The notes beneath the pieces were generated by a model, which was not told the origin of the DNA, searched no databases, and saw only the letters and a program-made list of their open reading frames with translations. The translations under genes were made by a program, and so were the position numbers. Shown piece after piece: positions 52,901-64,000 of a stretch of DNA of 64,000 nt (positions are counted from its first letter, which is position 1; the number at the start of each line of letters is the position of its first letter). Source of the stretch: Closterium sp. Naga37s-1 (taxonomy: Eukaryota; Streptophyta; Zygnematophyceae; Desmidiales; Closteriaceae); assembly GCA_947471745.1 (NCBI GenBank), contig CANJKZ010001036.1:737001-801000 (forward strand), read 5' to 3'.

Positions 52901-55900
52901 GGCATGATGGCATGGGCATGATGGCATGGGCATGATGGGATGGGCATGATGGGATGGGCATGATGGCATGGGCATGATGGCATGGGCATGATGGGATGGG
53001 CATGATGGGATGGGCATGATGGCATGGGCATGATGGCATGGGCATGATGGGATGGGCATGATGGGATGGGCATGATGGGATGGGCATGATGGCATGGGCA
53101 TGATGGCATGGGCATGATGGCATGGGCATGATGGGATGGGCATGATGGGATGGGCATGATGGCATGGGCATGATGGCATGGGCATGATGGCATGGGCATG
53201 ATGGGATGGGCATGATGGGATGGGCATGATGGCATGGGCATGATGGCATGGGCATGATGGGATGGGCATGATGGCATGGGCATGATGGCATGGGCATGAT
53301 GGCATGATGGGATGGGCATGATGGGATGGGCATGATGGATGGGCATGATGGCATGGGCATGATGGATGGCATGATGGCATGGCATGATGGCATGGGCATG
53401 ATGGGATGGGCATGATGGGATGGGCATGATGGCATGGGCATGATGGCATGGGCATGATGGCATGGGCATGATGGGATGGGCATGATGGGATGGGCATGAT
53501 GGGATGGGCATGATGGCATGGGCATGATGGCATGGGCATGATGGCATGGGCATGATGGGATGGGCATGATGGGATGGGCATGATGGGCATGGGCATGATG
53601 GCATGGGCATGATGGGATGGGCATGATGGCATGGGCATGATGGCATGGGCATGATGGGATGGGCATGATGGGATGGGCATGATGGGATGGGCATGATGGC
53701 ATGGGCATGATGGCATGGGCATGATGGGATGGGCATGATGGCATGGGCATGATGGCATGGGCATGATGGGATGGGCATGATGGGATGGGCATGATGGCAT
53801 GGGCATGATGGCATGGGCATGATGGATGGGCATGATGGGATGGGCATGATGGCATGGGCATGATGGCATGGGCATGATGGATGGGCATGATGGGATGGGC
53901 ATGATGGCATGGGCATGATGGCATGGGCATGATGGGATGGGCATGATGGGATGGGCATGATGGCATGGGCATGATGGCATGGGCATGATGGGATGGGCAT
54001 GATGGGATGGGCATGATGGCATGGGCATGATGGCATGGGCATGATGGCATGGGCATGATGGGATGGGCATGATGGGATGGGCATGATGGCATGGGCATGA
54101 TGGCATGGGCATGATGGCATGGGCATGATGGGATGGGCATGATGGGATGGGCATGATGGCATGGGCATGATGGCATGGGCATGATGGCATGGGCATGATG
54201 GGATGGGCATGATGGGATGGGCATGATGGGATGGGCATGATGGCATGGGCATGATGGCATGGGCATGATGGGATGGGCATGATGGGATGGGCATGATGGG
54301 ATGGGCATGATGGGATGGGCATGATGGCATGGGCATGATGGCATGGGCATGATGGCATGGGCATGATGGGATGGGCATGATGGGATGGGCATGATGGCAT
54401 GGGCATGATGGCATGGGCATGATGGGATGGGCATGATGGCATGGGCATGATGGCATGGGCATGATGGGATGGGCATGATGGGATGGGCATGATGGGATGG
54501 GCATGATGGCATGGGCATGATGGCATGGGCATGATGGGATGGGCATGATGGCATGGGCATGATGGCATGGGCATGATGGGATGGGCATGATGGGATGGGC
54601 ATGATGGCATGGGCATGATGGCATGGGCATGATGGGATGGGCATGATGGGATGGGCATGATGGCATGGGCATGATGGCATGGGCATGATGGGATGGGCAT
54701 GATGGGATGGGCATGATGGCATGGGCATGATGGCATGGGCATGATGGCATGGGCATGATGGCATGGGCATGATGGGATGGGCATGATGGCATGGGCATGA
54801 TGGCATGGGCATGATGGCATGGGCATGATGGGATGGGCATGATGGGATGGGCATGATGGGATGGGCATGATGGCATGGGCATGATGGCATGGGCATGATG
54901 GGATGGGCATGATGGCATGGGCATGATGGCATGGGCATGATGGGATGGGCATGATGGGATGGGCATGATGGCATGGGCATGATGGCATGGGCATGATGGG
55001 ATGGGCATGATGGGATGGGCATGATGGCATGGGCATGATGGCATGGGCATGATGGGATGGGCATGATGGCATGGGCATGATGGCATGGGCATGATGGGAT
55101 GGGCATGATGGGATGGGCATGATGGCATGGGCATGATGGCATGGGCATGATGGGATGGGCATGATGGGATGGGCATGATGGCATGGGCATGATGGCATGG
55201 GCATGATGGCATGGGCATGATGGCATGGGCATGATGGGATGGGCATGATGGGATGGGCATGATGGGATGGGCATGATGGCATGGGCATGATGGCATGGGC
55301 ATGATGGCATGGGCATGATGGCATGGGCATGATGGATGGCATGATGGGATGGGCATGATGGGATGGGCATGATGGGATGGGCATGATGGCATGGGCATGA
55401 TGGCATGGGCATGATGGCATGGGCATGATGGGATGGGCATGATGGGATGGGCATGATGGGATGGGCATGATGGGATGGGCATGATGGCATGGGCATGATG
55501 GCATGGGCATGATGGCATGGGCATGATGGGATGGGCATGATGGGATGGGCATGATGGGATGGGCATGATGGCATGGGCATGATGGCATGGGCATGATGGC
55601 ATGGGCATGATGGGATGGGCATGATGGGATGGGCATGATGGGATGGGCATGATGGGATGGGCATGATGGGATGGGCATGATGGCATGGGCATGATGGCAT
55701 GGGCATGATGGCATGGGCATGATGGCATGGGCATGATGGGATGGGCATGATGGGATGGGCATGATGGGATGGGCATGATGGGATGGGCATGATGGCATGG
55801 GCATGATGGCATGGGCATGATGGCATGGGCATGATGGCATGGGCATGATGGGATGGGCATGATGGGATGGGCATGATGGGATGGGCATGATGGGATGGGC

Positions 55901-58900
55901 ATGATGGCATGGGCATGATGGCATGGGCATGATGGCATGGGCATGATGGCATGGGCATGATGGGATGGGCATGATGGGATGGGCATGATGGGATGGGCAT
56001 GATGGCATGGGCATGATGGCATGGGCATGATGGGATGGGTATGATGGGATGGGCATGATGGCATGGGCATGATGGCATGGGCATGATGGCATGGGCATGA
56101 TGGCATGGGCATGATGGGATGGGCATGATGGGATGGGCATGATGGGATGGGCATGATGGGATGGGCATGATGGCATGGGCATGATGGCATGGGCATGATG
56201 GCATGGGCATGATGGCATGGGCATGATGGGATGGGCATGATGGGATGGGCATGATGGGATGGGCATGATGGGATGGGCATGATGGCATGGGCATGATGGC
56301 ATGGGCATGATGGCATGGGCATGATGGGATGGGCATGATGGGATGGGCATGATGGGATGGGCATGATGGCATGGGCATGATGGCATGGGCATGATGGCAT
56401 GGGCATGATGGCATGGGCATGATGGGATGGGCATGATGGGATGGGCATGATGGGATGGGCATGATGGCATGGGCATGATGGCATGGGCATGATGGCATGG
56501 GCATGATGGGATGGGCATGATGGGATGGGCATGATGGGATGGGCATGATGGGATGGGCATGATGGCATGGGCATGATGGCATGGGCATGATGGCATGGGC
56601 ATGATGGGATGGGCATGATGGGATGGGCATGATGGGATGGGCATGATGGGATGGGCATGATGGCATGGGCATGATGGCATGGGCATGATGGCATGGGCAT
56701 GATGGGATGGGCATGATGGGATGGGCATGATGGGATGGGCATGATGGGATGGGCATGATGGCATGGGCATGATGGGATGGGCATGATGGATGGGCATGAT
56801 GGGATGGGCATGATGGCATGGGCATGATGGCATGGGCATGATGGCATGGGCATGATGGGATGGGCATGATGGCATGGGCATGATGGCATGGGCATGATGG
56901 CATGGGCATGATGGCATGGGCATGATGGGATGGGCATGATGGGATGGGCATGATGGGATGGGCATGATGGGATGGGCATGATGGCATGGGCATGATGGCA
57001 TGGGCATGATGGCATGGGCATGATGGGATGGGCATGATGGGATGGGCATGATGGGATGGGCATGATGGGATGGGCATGATGGCATGGGCATGATGGCATG
57101 GGCATGATGGCATGGGCATGATGGGATGGGCATGATGGGATGGGCATGATGGGATGGGCATGATGGGATGGGCATGATGGCATGGGCATGATGGCATGGG
57201 CATGATGGCATGGGCATGATGGGATGGGCATGATGGGATGGGCATGATGGGATGGGCATGATGGGATGGGCATGATGGCATGGGCATGATGGGATGGGCA
57301 TGATGGGATGGGCATGATGGCATGGGCATGATGGCATGGGCATGATGGCATGGGCATGATGGCATGGGCATGATGGGATGGGCATGATGGGATGGGCATG
57401 ATGGGATGGGCATGATGGGATGGGCATGATGGCATGGGCATGATGGCATGGGCATGATGGCATGGGCATGATGGGATGGGCATGATGGGATGGGCATGAT
57501 GGGATGGGCATGATGGGATGGGCATGATGGCATGGGCATGATGGCATGGGCATGATGGCATGGGCATGATGGGATGGGCATGATGGGATGGGCATGATGG
57601 GATGGGCATGATGGGATGGGCATGATGGCATGGGCATGATGGGATGGGCATGATGGGATGGGCATGATGGGATGGGCATGATGGGATGGGCATGATGGCA
57701 TGGGCATGATGGCATGGGCATGATGGCATGGGCATGATGGGATGGGCATGATGGCATGGGCATGATGGCATGGGCATGATGGCATGGGCATGATGGCATG
57801 GGCATGATGGGATGGGCATGATGGGATGGGCATGATGGGATGGGCATGATGGCATGGGCATGATGGCATGGGCATGATGGCATGGGCATGATGGGATGGG
57901 CATGATGGGATGGGCATGATGGGATGGGCATGATGGCATGGGCATGATGGCATGGGCATGATGGCATGGGCATGATGGGATGGGCATGATGGGATGGGCA
58001 TGATGGGATGGGCATGATGGGATGGGCATGATGGCATGGGCATGATGGCATGGGCATGATGGCATGGGCATGATGGGATGGGCATGATGGGATGGGCATG
58101 ATGGGATGGGCATGATGGGATGGGCATGATGGCATGGGCATGATGGCATGGGCATGATGGCATGGGCATGATGGGATGGGCATGATGGGATGGGCATGAT
58201 GGGATGGGCATGATGGGATGGGCATGATGGCATGGGCATGATGGGATGGGCATGATGGGATGGGCATGATGGGATGGGCATGATGGGATGGGCATGATGG
58301 CATGGGCATGATGGCATGGGCATGATGGCATGGGCATATGATGGATGATGGATGGGCATGATGGCATGGGCATGATGGCATGGGCATGATGGCATGGGCA
58401 TGATGGCATGGGCATGATGGGATGGGCATGATGGGATGGGCATGATGGGATGGGCATGATGGGATGGGCATGATGGCATGGGCATGATGGCATGGGCATG
58501 ATGGCATGGGCATGATGGGATGGGCATGATGGGATGGGCATGATGGGATGGGCATGATGGGATGGGCATGATGGCATGGGCATGATGGCATGGGCATGAT
58601 GGCATGGGCATGATGGGATGGGCATGATGGGATGGGCATGATGGGATGGGCATGATGGGATGGGCATGATGGCATGGGCATGATGGGATGGGCATGATGG
58701 GATGGGCATGATGGGATGGGCATGATGGGATGGGCATGATGGGATGGGCATGATGGGATGGGCATGATGGGATGGGCATGATGGGATGGGCATGATGGCA
58801 TGGGCATGATGGGATGGGCATGATGGGATGGGCATGATGGGATGGGCATGATGGGATGGGCATGATGGATGGGCATGATGGCATGGGCATGATGGCATGG

Positions 58901-61900
58901 GCATGATGGCATGGGCATGATGGCATGGGCATGATGGGATGGGCATGATGGGATGGGCATGATGGGATGGGCATGATGGCATGGGCATGATGGCATGGGC
59001 ATGATGGCATGGGCATGATGGCATGGGCATGATGGGATGGGCATGATGGGATGGGCATGATGGGATGGGCATGATGGGATGGGCATGATGGCATGGGCAT
59101 GATGGCATGGGCATGATGGCATGGGCATGATGGGATGGGCATGATGGGATGGGCATGATGGGATGGGCATGATGGGATGGGCATGATGGCATGGGCATGA
59201 TGGCATGGGCATGATGGCATGGGCATGATGGGATGGGCATGATGGGATGGGCATGATGGGATGGGCATGATGGCATGGGCATGATGGCATGGGCATGATG
59301 GCATGGGCATGATGGATGGGCATGATGGGATGGGCATGATGGGATGGGCATGATGGGATGGGCATGATGGGATGGGCATGATGGGATGGGCATGATGGCA
59401 TGGGCATGATGGCATGGGCATGATGGCATGGGCATGATGGCATGGGCATGATGGGATGGGCATGATGGGATGGGCATGATGGGATGGGCATGATGGCATG
59501 GGCATGATGGCATGGGCATGATGGCATGGGCATGATGGCATGGGCATGATGGGATGGGCATGATGGGATGGGCATGATGGGATGGGCATGATGGCATGGG
59601 CATGATGGCATGGGCATGATGGCATGGGCATGATGGCATGGGCATGATGGGATGGGCATGATGGGATGGGCATGATGGGATGGGCATGATGGCATGGGCA
59701 TGATGGCATGGGCATGATGGGATGGGCATGATGGGATGGGCATGATGGGCATGGGCATGATGGCATGGGCATGATGGCATGGGCATGATGGCATGGGCAT
59801 GATGGCATGGGCATGATGGGATGGGCATGATGGGATGGGCATGATGGGATGGGCATGATGGCATGGGCATGATGGCATGGGCATGATGGCATGGGCATGA
59901 TGGCATGGGCATGATGGGATGGGCATGATGGGATGGGCATGATGGGATGGGCATGATGGGATGGGCATGATGGCATGGGCATGATGGCATGGGCATGATG
60001 GGATGGGCATGATGGGATGGGCATGATGGGATGGGCATGATGGGATGGGCATGATGGGATGGGCATGATGGCATGGGCATGATGGCATGGGCATGATGGC
60101 ATGGGCATGATGGCATGGGCATGATGGGATGGGCATGATGGGATGGGCATGATGGGATGGGCATGATGGCATGGGCATGATGGCATGGGCATGATGGCAT
60201 GGGCATGATGGGATGGGCATGATGGGATGGGCATGATGGGATGGGCATGATGGGATGGGCATGATGGCATGGGCATGATGGCATGGGCATGATGGCATGG
60301 CATGATGGGATGGGCATGATGGGATGGGCATGATGGGATGGGCATGATGGGATGGGCATGATGGCATGGGCATGATGGCATGGGCATGATGGCATGGGCA
60401 TGATGGGATGGGCATGATGGGATGGGCATGATGGGATGGGCATGATGGGATGGGCATGATGGCATGGGCATGATGGGATGGGCATGATGGGATGGGCATG
60501 ATGGGATGGGCATGATGGCATGGGCATGATGGCATGGGCATGATGGCATGGGCATGATGGGCACCTATAAGGGAGATTCACAGGACAGCACTCACCCACA
60601 GCAGCAGCAGCACCACCGCTTTAAGGGCCACAGCAGCCCAGTGCACGAGAGGCAGCAGCAGCGCCCGCATGTTGTTACGCGGTAACCGCAAGACAGCTGC
60701 TTGCATGGCGGCTATGGATCCCCAGATGAGGTAGGCTCCGATGCCAAAGGAATAGAGATCTGGATGGGTTGAAAGGGGTGTGAGAGAGTGAAGTGGGGTA
60801 AGGGGATGAGTGAGTGGTGGTAAGTGCAGCACAGCAGCTTTGGATCCCCAGATGAGGTAAGCCCCGATGCCAAAGGAATGAAATCTGGATGGGTGGAGAG
60901 GGGTACAAGAAAGTAATATGGGTAGGACTTACTAGTGTGTCCGGTATGCCTTACCATTGCAAGGAGGGTCGTCAGCAGCGCTGGGCAGCAGGGGAGCAGA
61001 GAGAGAGGTGGAACGCCCCTCGCCCCACACCCGTGGGCAGCAGCACCACCACTGCCGTGCTGAACGCTGCTAGTGACGGCAAGGTGTGCGACAATGAAAT
61101 GAATACACAAGAAGCGACTCACCACTTCTGTACTGAGGGCCACTGAACTGATGTGCTGCCTACAGCCAGAGACCAGCGTGCTACGGAGGCTGGATGGAAA
61201 ACACGCCTTACCAGTGCAGCGGTGCCTTACCGTTGCAAGGAGTGTCATCAGCAGCAGCACTGGGGAGCAGCGAGGCAGAGAGGCGAAAGACCCCTCGCCC
61301 CACAGCGGTGGGCAGCAACACCACCGCCGTGTTGAACGCTGCTAGAGACGCCCACGCCGCCACCAGCAGCGCCACTATCCGCACCCGGAAATGCTCCTCC
61401 TCCTTCTTGCCCACACTCCCCCCACTGCCGCTGCCCGCGCTCTCACTGACCATCCCACTGCTGCTGCCAGTGCTACCATCTGTGATGCTTCTGCTGCTGC
61501 CACTACCACTGCCAGCCTCCCTAATGCTGCCACTCCCAGCATCACTGCCATTTCTGCTGCTGTTCCCTCTGTCTTTCTGCCTGGAATCGGCAATGGAAGC
61601 TGTAACATCCCTGTCCTTCCACCGTTCTCTCTCCCCCTCTTCTCTTCCTGTCTCCTCCCTCCCCTCCTCCTCCACTGCCTTCCCCTTCCCTCTTAATCTC
61701 TCCACCTCCCTGCTCTCCAATACCTCCTCCTCCTCCTCTTCCTCCTCCTCCTCCTCCTCTTCCTCCCTCCCTCCCTCTTCCTCCACCTCTCCAACTCTTC
61801 TATACAAACCAGCCCCATTTCTTTTCGCTGCTCCTCCTCCTGCCCCCACCGCTCCCACTGCTCCCACAGCTCCTGCTCCTCCTTTCAGAAAAACACCATC

Positions 61901-63745
61901 AGTTGCTACTCCAGCCGCCTCAGCTGCACTGACTGCTCCAACTGCTCTAACGGCAACTGTGCCTGGTGACGGTGCTGCTGCAGCTCTCGCCAATGCTGCC
62001 GATGCTGCCTTTTCCGCAGCCATTATTCTCTCAACAAACCGGCTGTCCACTGGAGTATCAACAGGAGCACTGGCATGTAAAACCGACTTTTGAGGGTTTT
62101 GGAAGGCAAGAGGAGGGGGGGGAGGAACAGCAGCAGCAGCTGCAGGGCGGGCAGCACTGGGAGGAGGAGGAGGAGGAGGCGTCACAGGGTGGAAAGCAAC
62201 AGGAGGGGGAGGGGGGCGAAAGGCTATGGGAGGAGGGGGGGGAGGAGCAGCAGCAGCAACACCAGCGGCACCAGCAGGAGGAGGAGGGGGAGGAGCAGCA
62301 ACAGCAGCACCAGCACCGGCAGCAGCAACACCAGCAGCAGCAGCGGGGGCGGGAGGGGGCGGCAGCAGGAACTGCTGTAGCATGAGGAGGCGGGCAGCAG
62401 CGCGGAACCAGACGGAGAGCGCGGCCTTGATGGTGGCTCGCGGGCGCAGGCGGTCGATGGCCAAGGGGATGCACACGTGGAAGAGCAGCATGTCTAAAGG
62501 AATTTCCATCAGTGGGTCCGAGAACCTGAGGGGGTGGGATGGGCGAGAAGGGAGAAAAGGGAGAGAGAGCAGGGGCGTGTGGATCGGCAGGATGAGAAAA
62601 ACCAGCACCACCAGCAGCAGCATGTCTAGTGGGATCTCCATTAGCGGATCGGAGAACCTGCAAGGGAGTGGTGAGGAGTGGTGGGGAGTGGTGGGGAGTG
62701 GGGTGAGATATGCAGGCGTGAATGGGAAGGCTGAGAGGCGCAGGCGGTCGGTCGATGGCGAAAGGAATGCACACGTGGAAGAGCAACATGTCTCGTGGAA
62801 GAGCAACATGTCTCGTGGAAGAGCAACATGTCTCGTGGAAGAGCAACATGTCTCGTGGGATCTCCATCAGAGGATCGGAGAACATGGGGGAAGAGGGAGG
62901 GCGATGGTACAGAAGACGGGAGAACAGGGGCGTGTGAGAGGACCAAATGGGAGTCACTTTTGAGAATTCTCAAATTTAAAAGTCGCTTTCGAGAATTCTC
63001 AAACGTGATTCCGAAGGCGGGAGAATAGGCCATGTGAAAGGGCCAAATGCGAAACCATAATTTCAGGGAGAGAGTGGAACAGACAAAGAGAGGCAGAGGG
63101 AAGGAGGGAAAAACGAGAAAAAAGGGAGTCTAAATGAAACCGACCTGTAGTAAAAGGGGAACATGTTGGGAGCGATTGCGATGGCTGCTTGCACGGGCAG
63201 GGAGAGAAGCAGCACCACGAGTGCCCCGTAGGCGAAGAGGGAGAGCACGATGCGACGTGGGAGAGATGGGATAGAGAAAGGGAGGGAGAGGGAGTAGGCG
63301 GGGAATCTAGGACTAGAACCGACCTGTAGTAAAAGGGGAACATGCTGGGAGCGATGGCGATGGCTGCTCGCACGGGCAGGAAGAGCAGCAGCACCACAAG
63401 TGCCCCGTAGGCGAAGAGAGAGAGAACGATGCTCTGAAAGAGAGGGAGAGGGAGGGAGAGGAGTCTAGAGACCAGGGGAGAGGAAGAGAGGGAGACTGAG
63501 GGAGAGAGGAAAGCAGCGGCCCCTGGAACCCACCTGTAGTTGAAGGGGAACATGCTGGGGGCGATTGCGATGGCGGCTCGCACAGGCAAGAACAACAGCA
63601 GCACCACCAGCGCGCCATAGGCAAAGAGGGAGAGCACGATGCGGCGAGCGTGCTTGGGAATGGGGTCCTCCACGAGGTCTCTGAAGGGGTTGAAGTTGGG
63701 GTCCGTGGGATCGCGGAGGAATGACAATACTCCTGGCCGCAGGAT
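50000..63745 (-). CDS. SUD1: DOA10/SUD1-type ER membrane E3 ubiquitin ligase, C-terminal half (5 exons seen)
   Basis: Exons with GT..AG ends: 63745-63534, 62525-61231, 60759-60596, 50960-50814 and 50374-50000 (stop 50000-50002). Exon phases join cleanly. Diagnostic stretches agree with plant SUD1/CER9 as I remember it: GVLSFLRDPTDPNFNPFRDL, SDPLMEIPLDMLLF, CNDLYSFGIGAY, APILAGLLVDLAVIMPIRVP, YHDWALGLILLKLW, and the end IRDDRYLVGRRLHNF. DOA10 is a multi-spanning ER protein that ubiquitinates ERAD substrates; in plants it affects sterol and cuticle lipid metabolism. Several hydrophobic spans are visible. Exon 62525-61231 carries a Pro/Ala-rich, then Glu-rich insertion of over 300 residues, much longer than the loop I recall in land plants. 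The N-terminal RING-CH domain must lie beyond the right edge. No frameshift is visible in the chosen exons. Confidence 0.85.
50436..50695 (-). repeat. Exon-edge duplications in the intron 50375-50813
   Basis: Two partial copies of the head of the last exon (acceptor plus GTCACCGCACAGAACCAC...) begin at 50638 and 50484, ahead of the full exon at 50374. Near 50650-50695 is a copy of the end of the preceding exon (YHGWALGLILIRL against YHDWALGLILLKL). Confidence 0.8.
51032..51363 (-). repeat. Three partial copies of the exon encoding APILAGLLVDL...IMPIRV
   Basis: Partial copies of the exon at 50960-50814 start at 51120 and 51265 with their own acceptor-like AG. A further fragment at about 51332-51363 (VDLAVMMPIRMP) abuts the minisatellite. 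The copies keep the start of the exon but not the YHDWALG part. Confidence 0.85.
51367..60563. repeat. 9.2-kb minisatellite, 14-bp unit, about 657 units, in a DOA10 intron
   Basis: Two unit types alternate: alpha CATGATGGCATGGG and beta CATGATGGGATGGG. They form higher-order patterns, mainly two alpha plus two or one beta on the left half and three alpha plus four beta on the right half. A few units are shortened (near 52408, 53290-53390, 58336, 60295). It starts inside an exon fragment and ends 33 bases before the donor-side exon (60596). Neither unit has a stop in any minus-strand frame, so three giant meaningless open frames arise. Confidence 0.97.
60830..61078 (-). repeat. Exon-edge duplications in the intron 60760-61230
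   Basis: 60955-61078 repeats the end of the exon 62525-61231 including its GTAAGG donor (TAVV..LLPTGVGRGAF). 60830-60884 repeats the acceptor and the first 55 bases of the next exon (FGIGAYLIWGS). Confidence 0.82.
62618..63433 (-). repeat. Exon-edge duplications in the intron 62526-63533
   Basis: Two copies of the end of the upstream exon, each with a donor-like GT (63324-63433 and 63145-63255; VLSLFAYGALVVLLL..FPFYYR), are followed by two copies of the head of the downstream exon (about 62735-62885 and 62618-62657; FSDPLMEIP). Order along the transcript: tail, tail, head, head, then the full exon. Confidence 0.85.
62774..62853. repeat. Four tandem copies of a 20-bp unit
   Basis: CGTGGAAGAGCAACATGTCT is repeated four times exactly, inside a duplicated exon head. 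The unit corresponds to exon bases encoding DMLLFH. Confidence 0.95.
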
Positions 63746-63835
63746 CTGGAGCAGGGGGTGAGGGCGGGGGTACAGGGAGGGGTAGGAACAGGAAAGAGAA
63801 TGTGAGAAGGGAGGAGTTGGGCAGCTCAAAGGCAT

Positions 63836-63931
63836 GTGCTTGGGAATGAGGTCCTCTACAAGGTCTCTGAAGGGATTGAATTTTGGGTCGGTGGGATCCC
63901 GGAGGAAGGAGAGAACGCCTGACCGCAGGAT
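63836..63931 (-). repeat. Partial copy of the exon at 63745-63534
   Basis: It repeats the acceptor and about 95 bases of exon head (SGVLSFLRDPTDPKFNPFRD) and then leaves the exon sequence at the point encoding PKH. It lies upstream of the full exon. The bases from 63932 to the window end continue intron-like sequence with no further exon that I can identify. Confidence 0.8.
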
Positions 63932-64000
63932 CTGGAGCAGGCGGGGAAGGAGGGGGAGCGACAGGGGAGAGGAAATGGTGGGGGGAAGGGATAAGATGGT

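Noticed and set aside
51367..60563. Possible CRISPR-like or centromeric array
   Set aside because: There are no spacers, and the unit is 14 bp and directly head to tail. It sits inside an intron of an otherwise ordinary gene.
51044..60599. Three overlapping minus-strand open frames of more than 3,000 residues with His/Pro/Met/Ser/Cys repeats
   Set aside because: They are the three frames of the same 14-bp minisatellite, whose units contain no stop on that strand. The period is not a multiple of three, all frames are equally open, and the array lies between two well-defined DOA10 exons.
60712..61260. A separate small gene in the intron between 60760 and 61230
   Set aside because: Its recognisable parts are duplicated exon edges of the DOA10 gene read in mixed frames.

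Overview
The window looks like nuclear DNA of a streptophyte green alga, most likely a zygnematophyte such as Closterium. That is an inference. It rests on an intron-containing, plant-type DOA10/SUD1 ubiquitin ligase gene, on very GC-rich Ty1/copia polyproteins of a style I associate with Closterium, and on primer-binding sites that resemble a eukaryotic initiator tRNA-Met complement. No bacterial or organellar gene organisation is visible.

Layout. Positions 1-7184 hold a copia element, A (+), whose 5' LTR is cut by the window edge. It abuts, and has truncated, a trihelix/Myb-SANT-like gene (7182-8090, -). A decayed copia element, B (-), lies at 8893-15080. From 15594 a hAT/ZNF862-like transposase-derived pseudogene (+) runs to 17180. 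There it is split by a 32.3-kb insertion and resumes at 49484-49691. The insertion is a nest. The outer copia element F (+, 17181-49483, 415-bp LTRs, TSD GTACG) carries two insertions. In its gag-protease region lies C (-), a fused pair of sibling elements, whose 5' LTR in turn contains the young, apparently intact element D (+, 30720-38158, TSD ACCCC). In its RT/RNase H region lies E (-, 41207-48425, TSD AAGCT). The nest is four levels deep: hAT gene, F, C, D.

Positions 50000-63745 hold the 3' half of a DOA10/SUD1-type ER E3 ligase gene (-). I resolve five exons, and the gene continues beyond the right edge. Its introns are unusual. They contain repeated partial copies of the neighbouring exon edges, and one intron carries a 9.2-kb, 14-bp-unit minisatellite of about 657 units. 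The unit occurs as an exact 14-mer in the adjoining exon.

Elements A-E belong to one family: LTRs of only 126-136 bp, a long leader with copy-specific GC-rich tandem repeats, one gag-pol ORF with Gly-rich and (GGAEP)-type linkers, and an unusual CCHC knuckle. Their leaders share a PBS, a hairpin directly after it and a GGGCCCACC box, collinear with the complement of initiator tRNA-Met. Only D has an uninterrupted ORF and could supply enzymes for the others.
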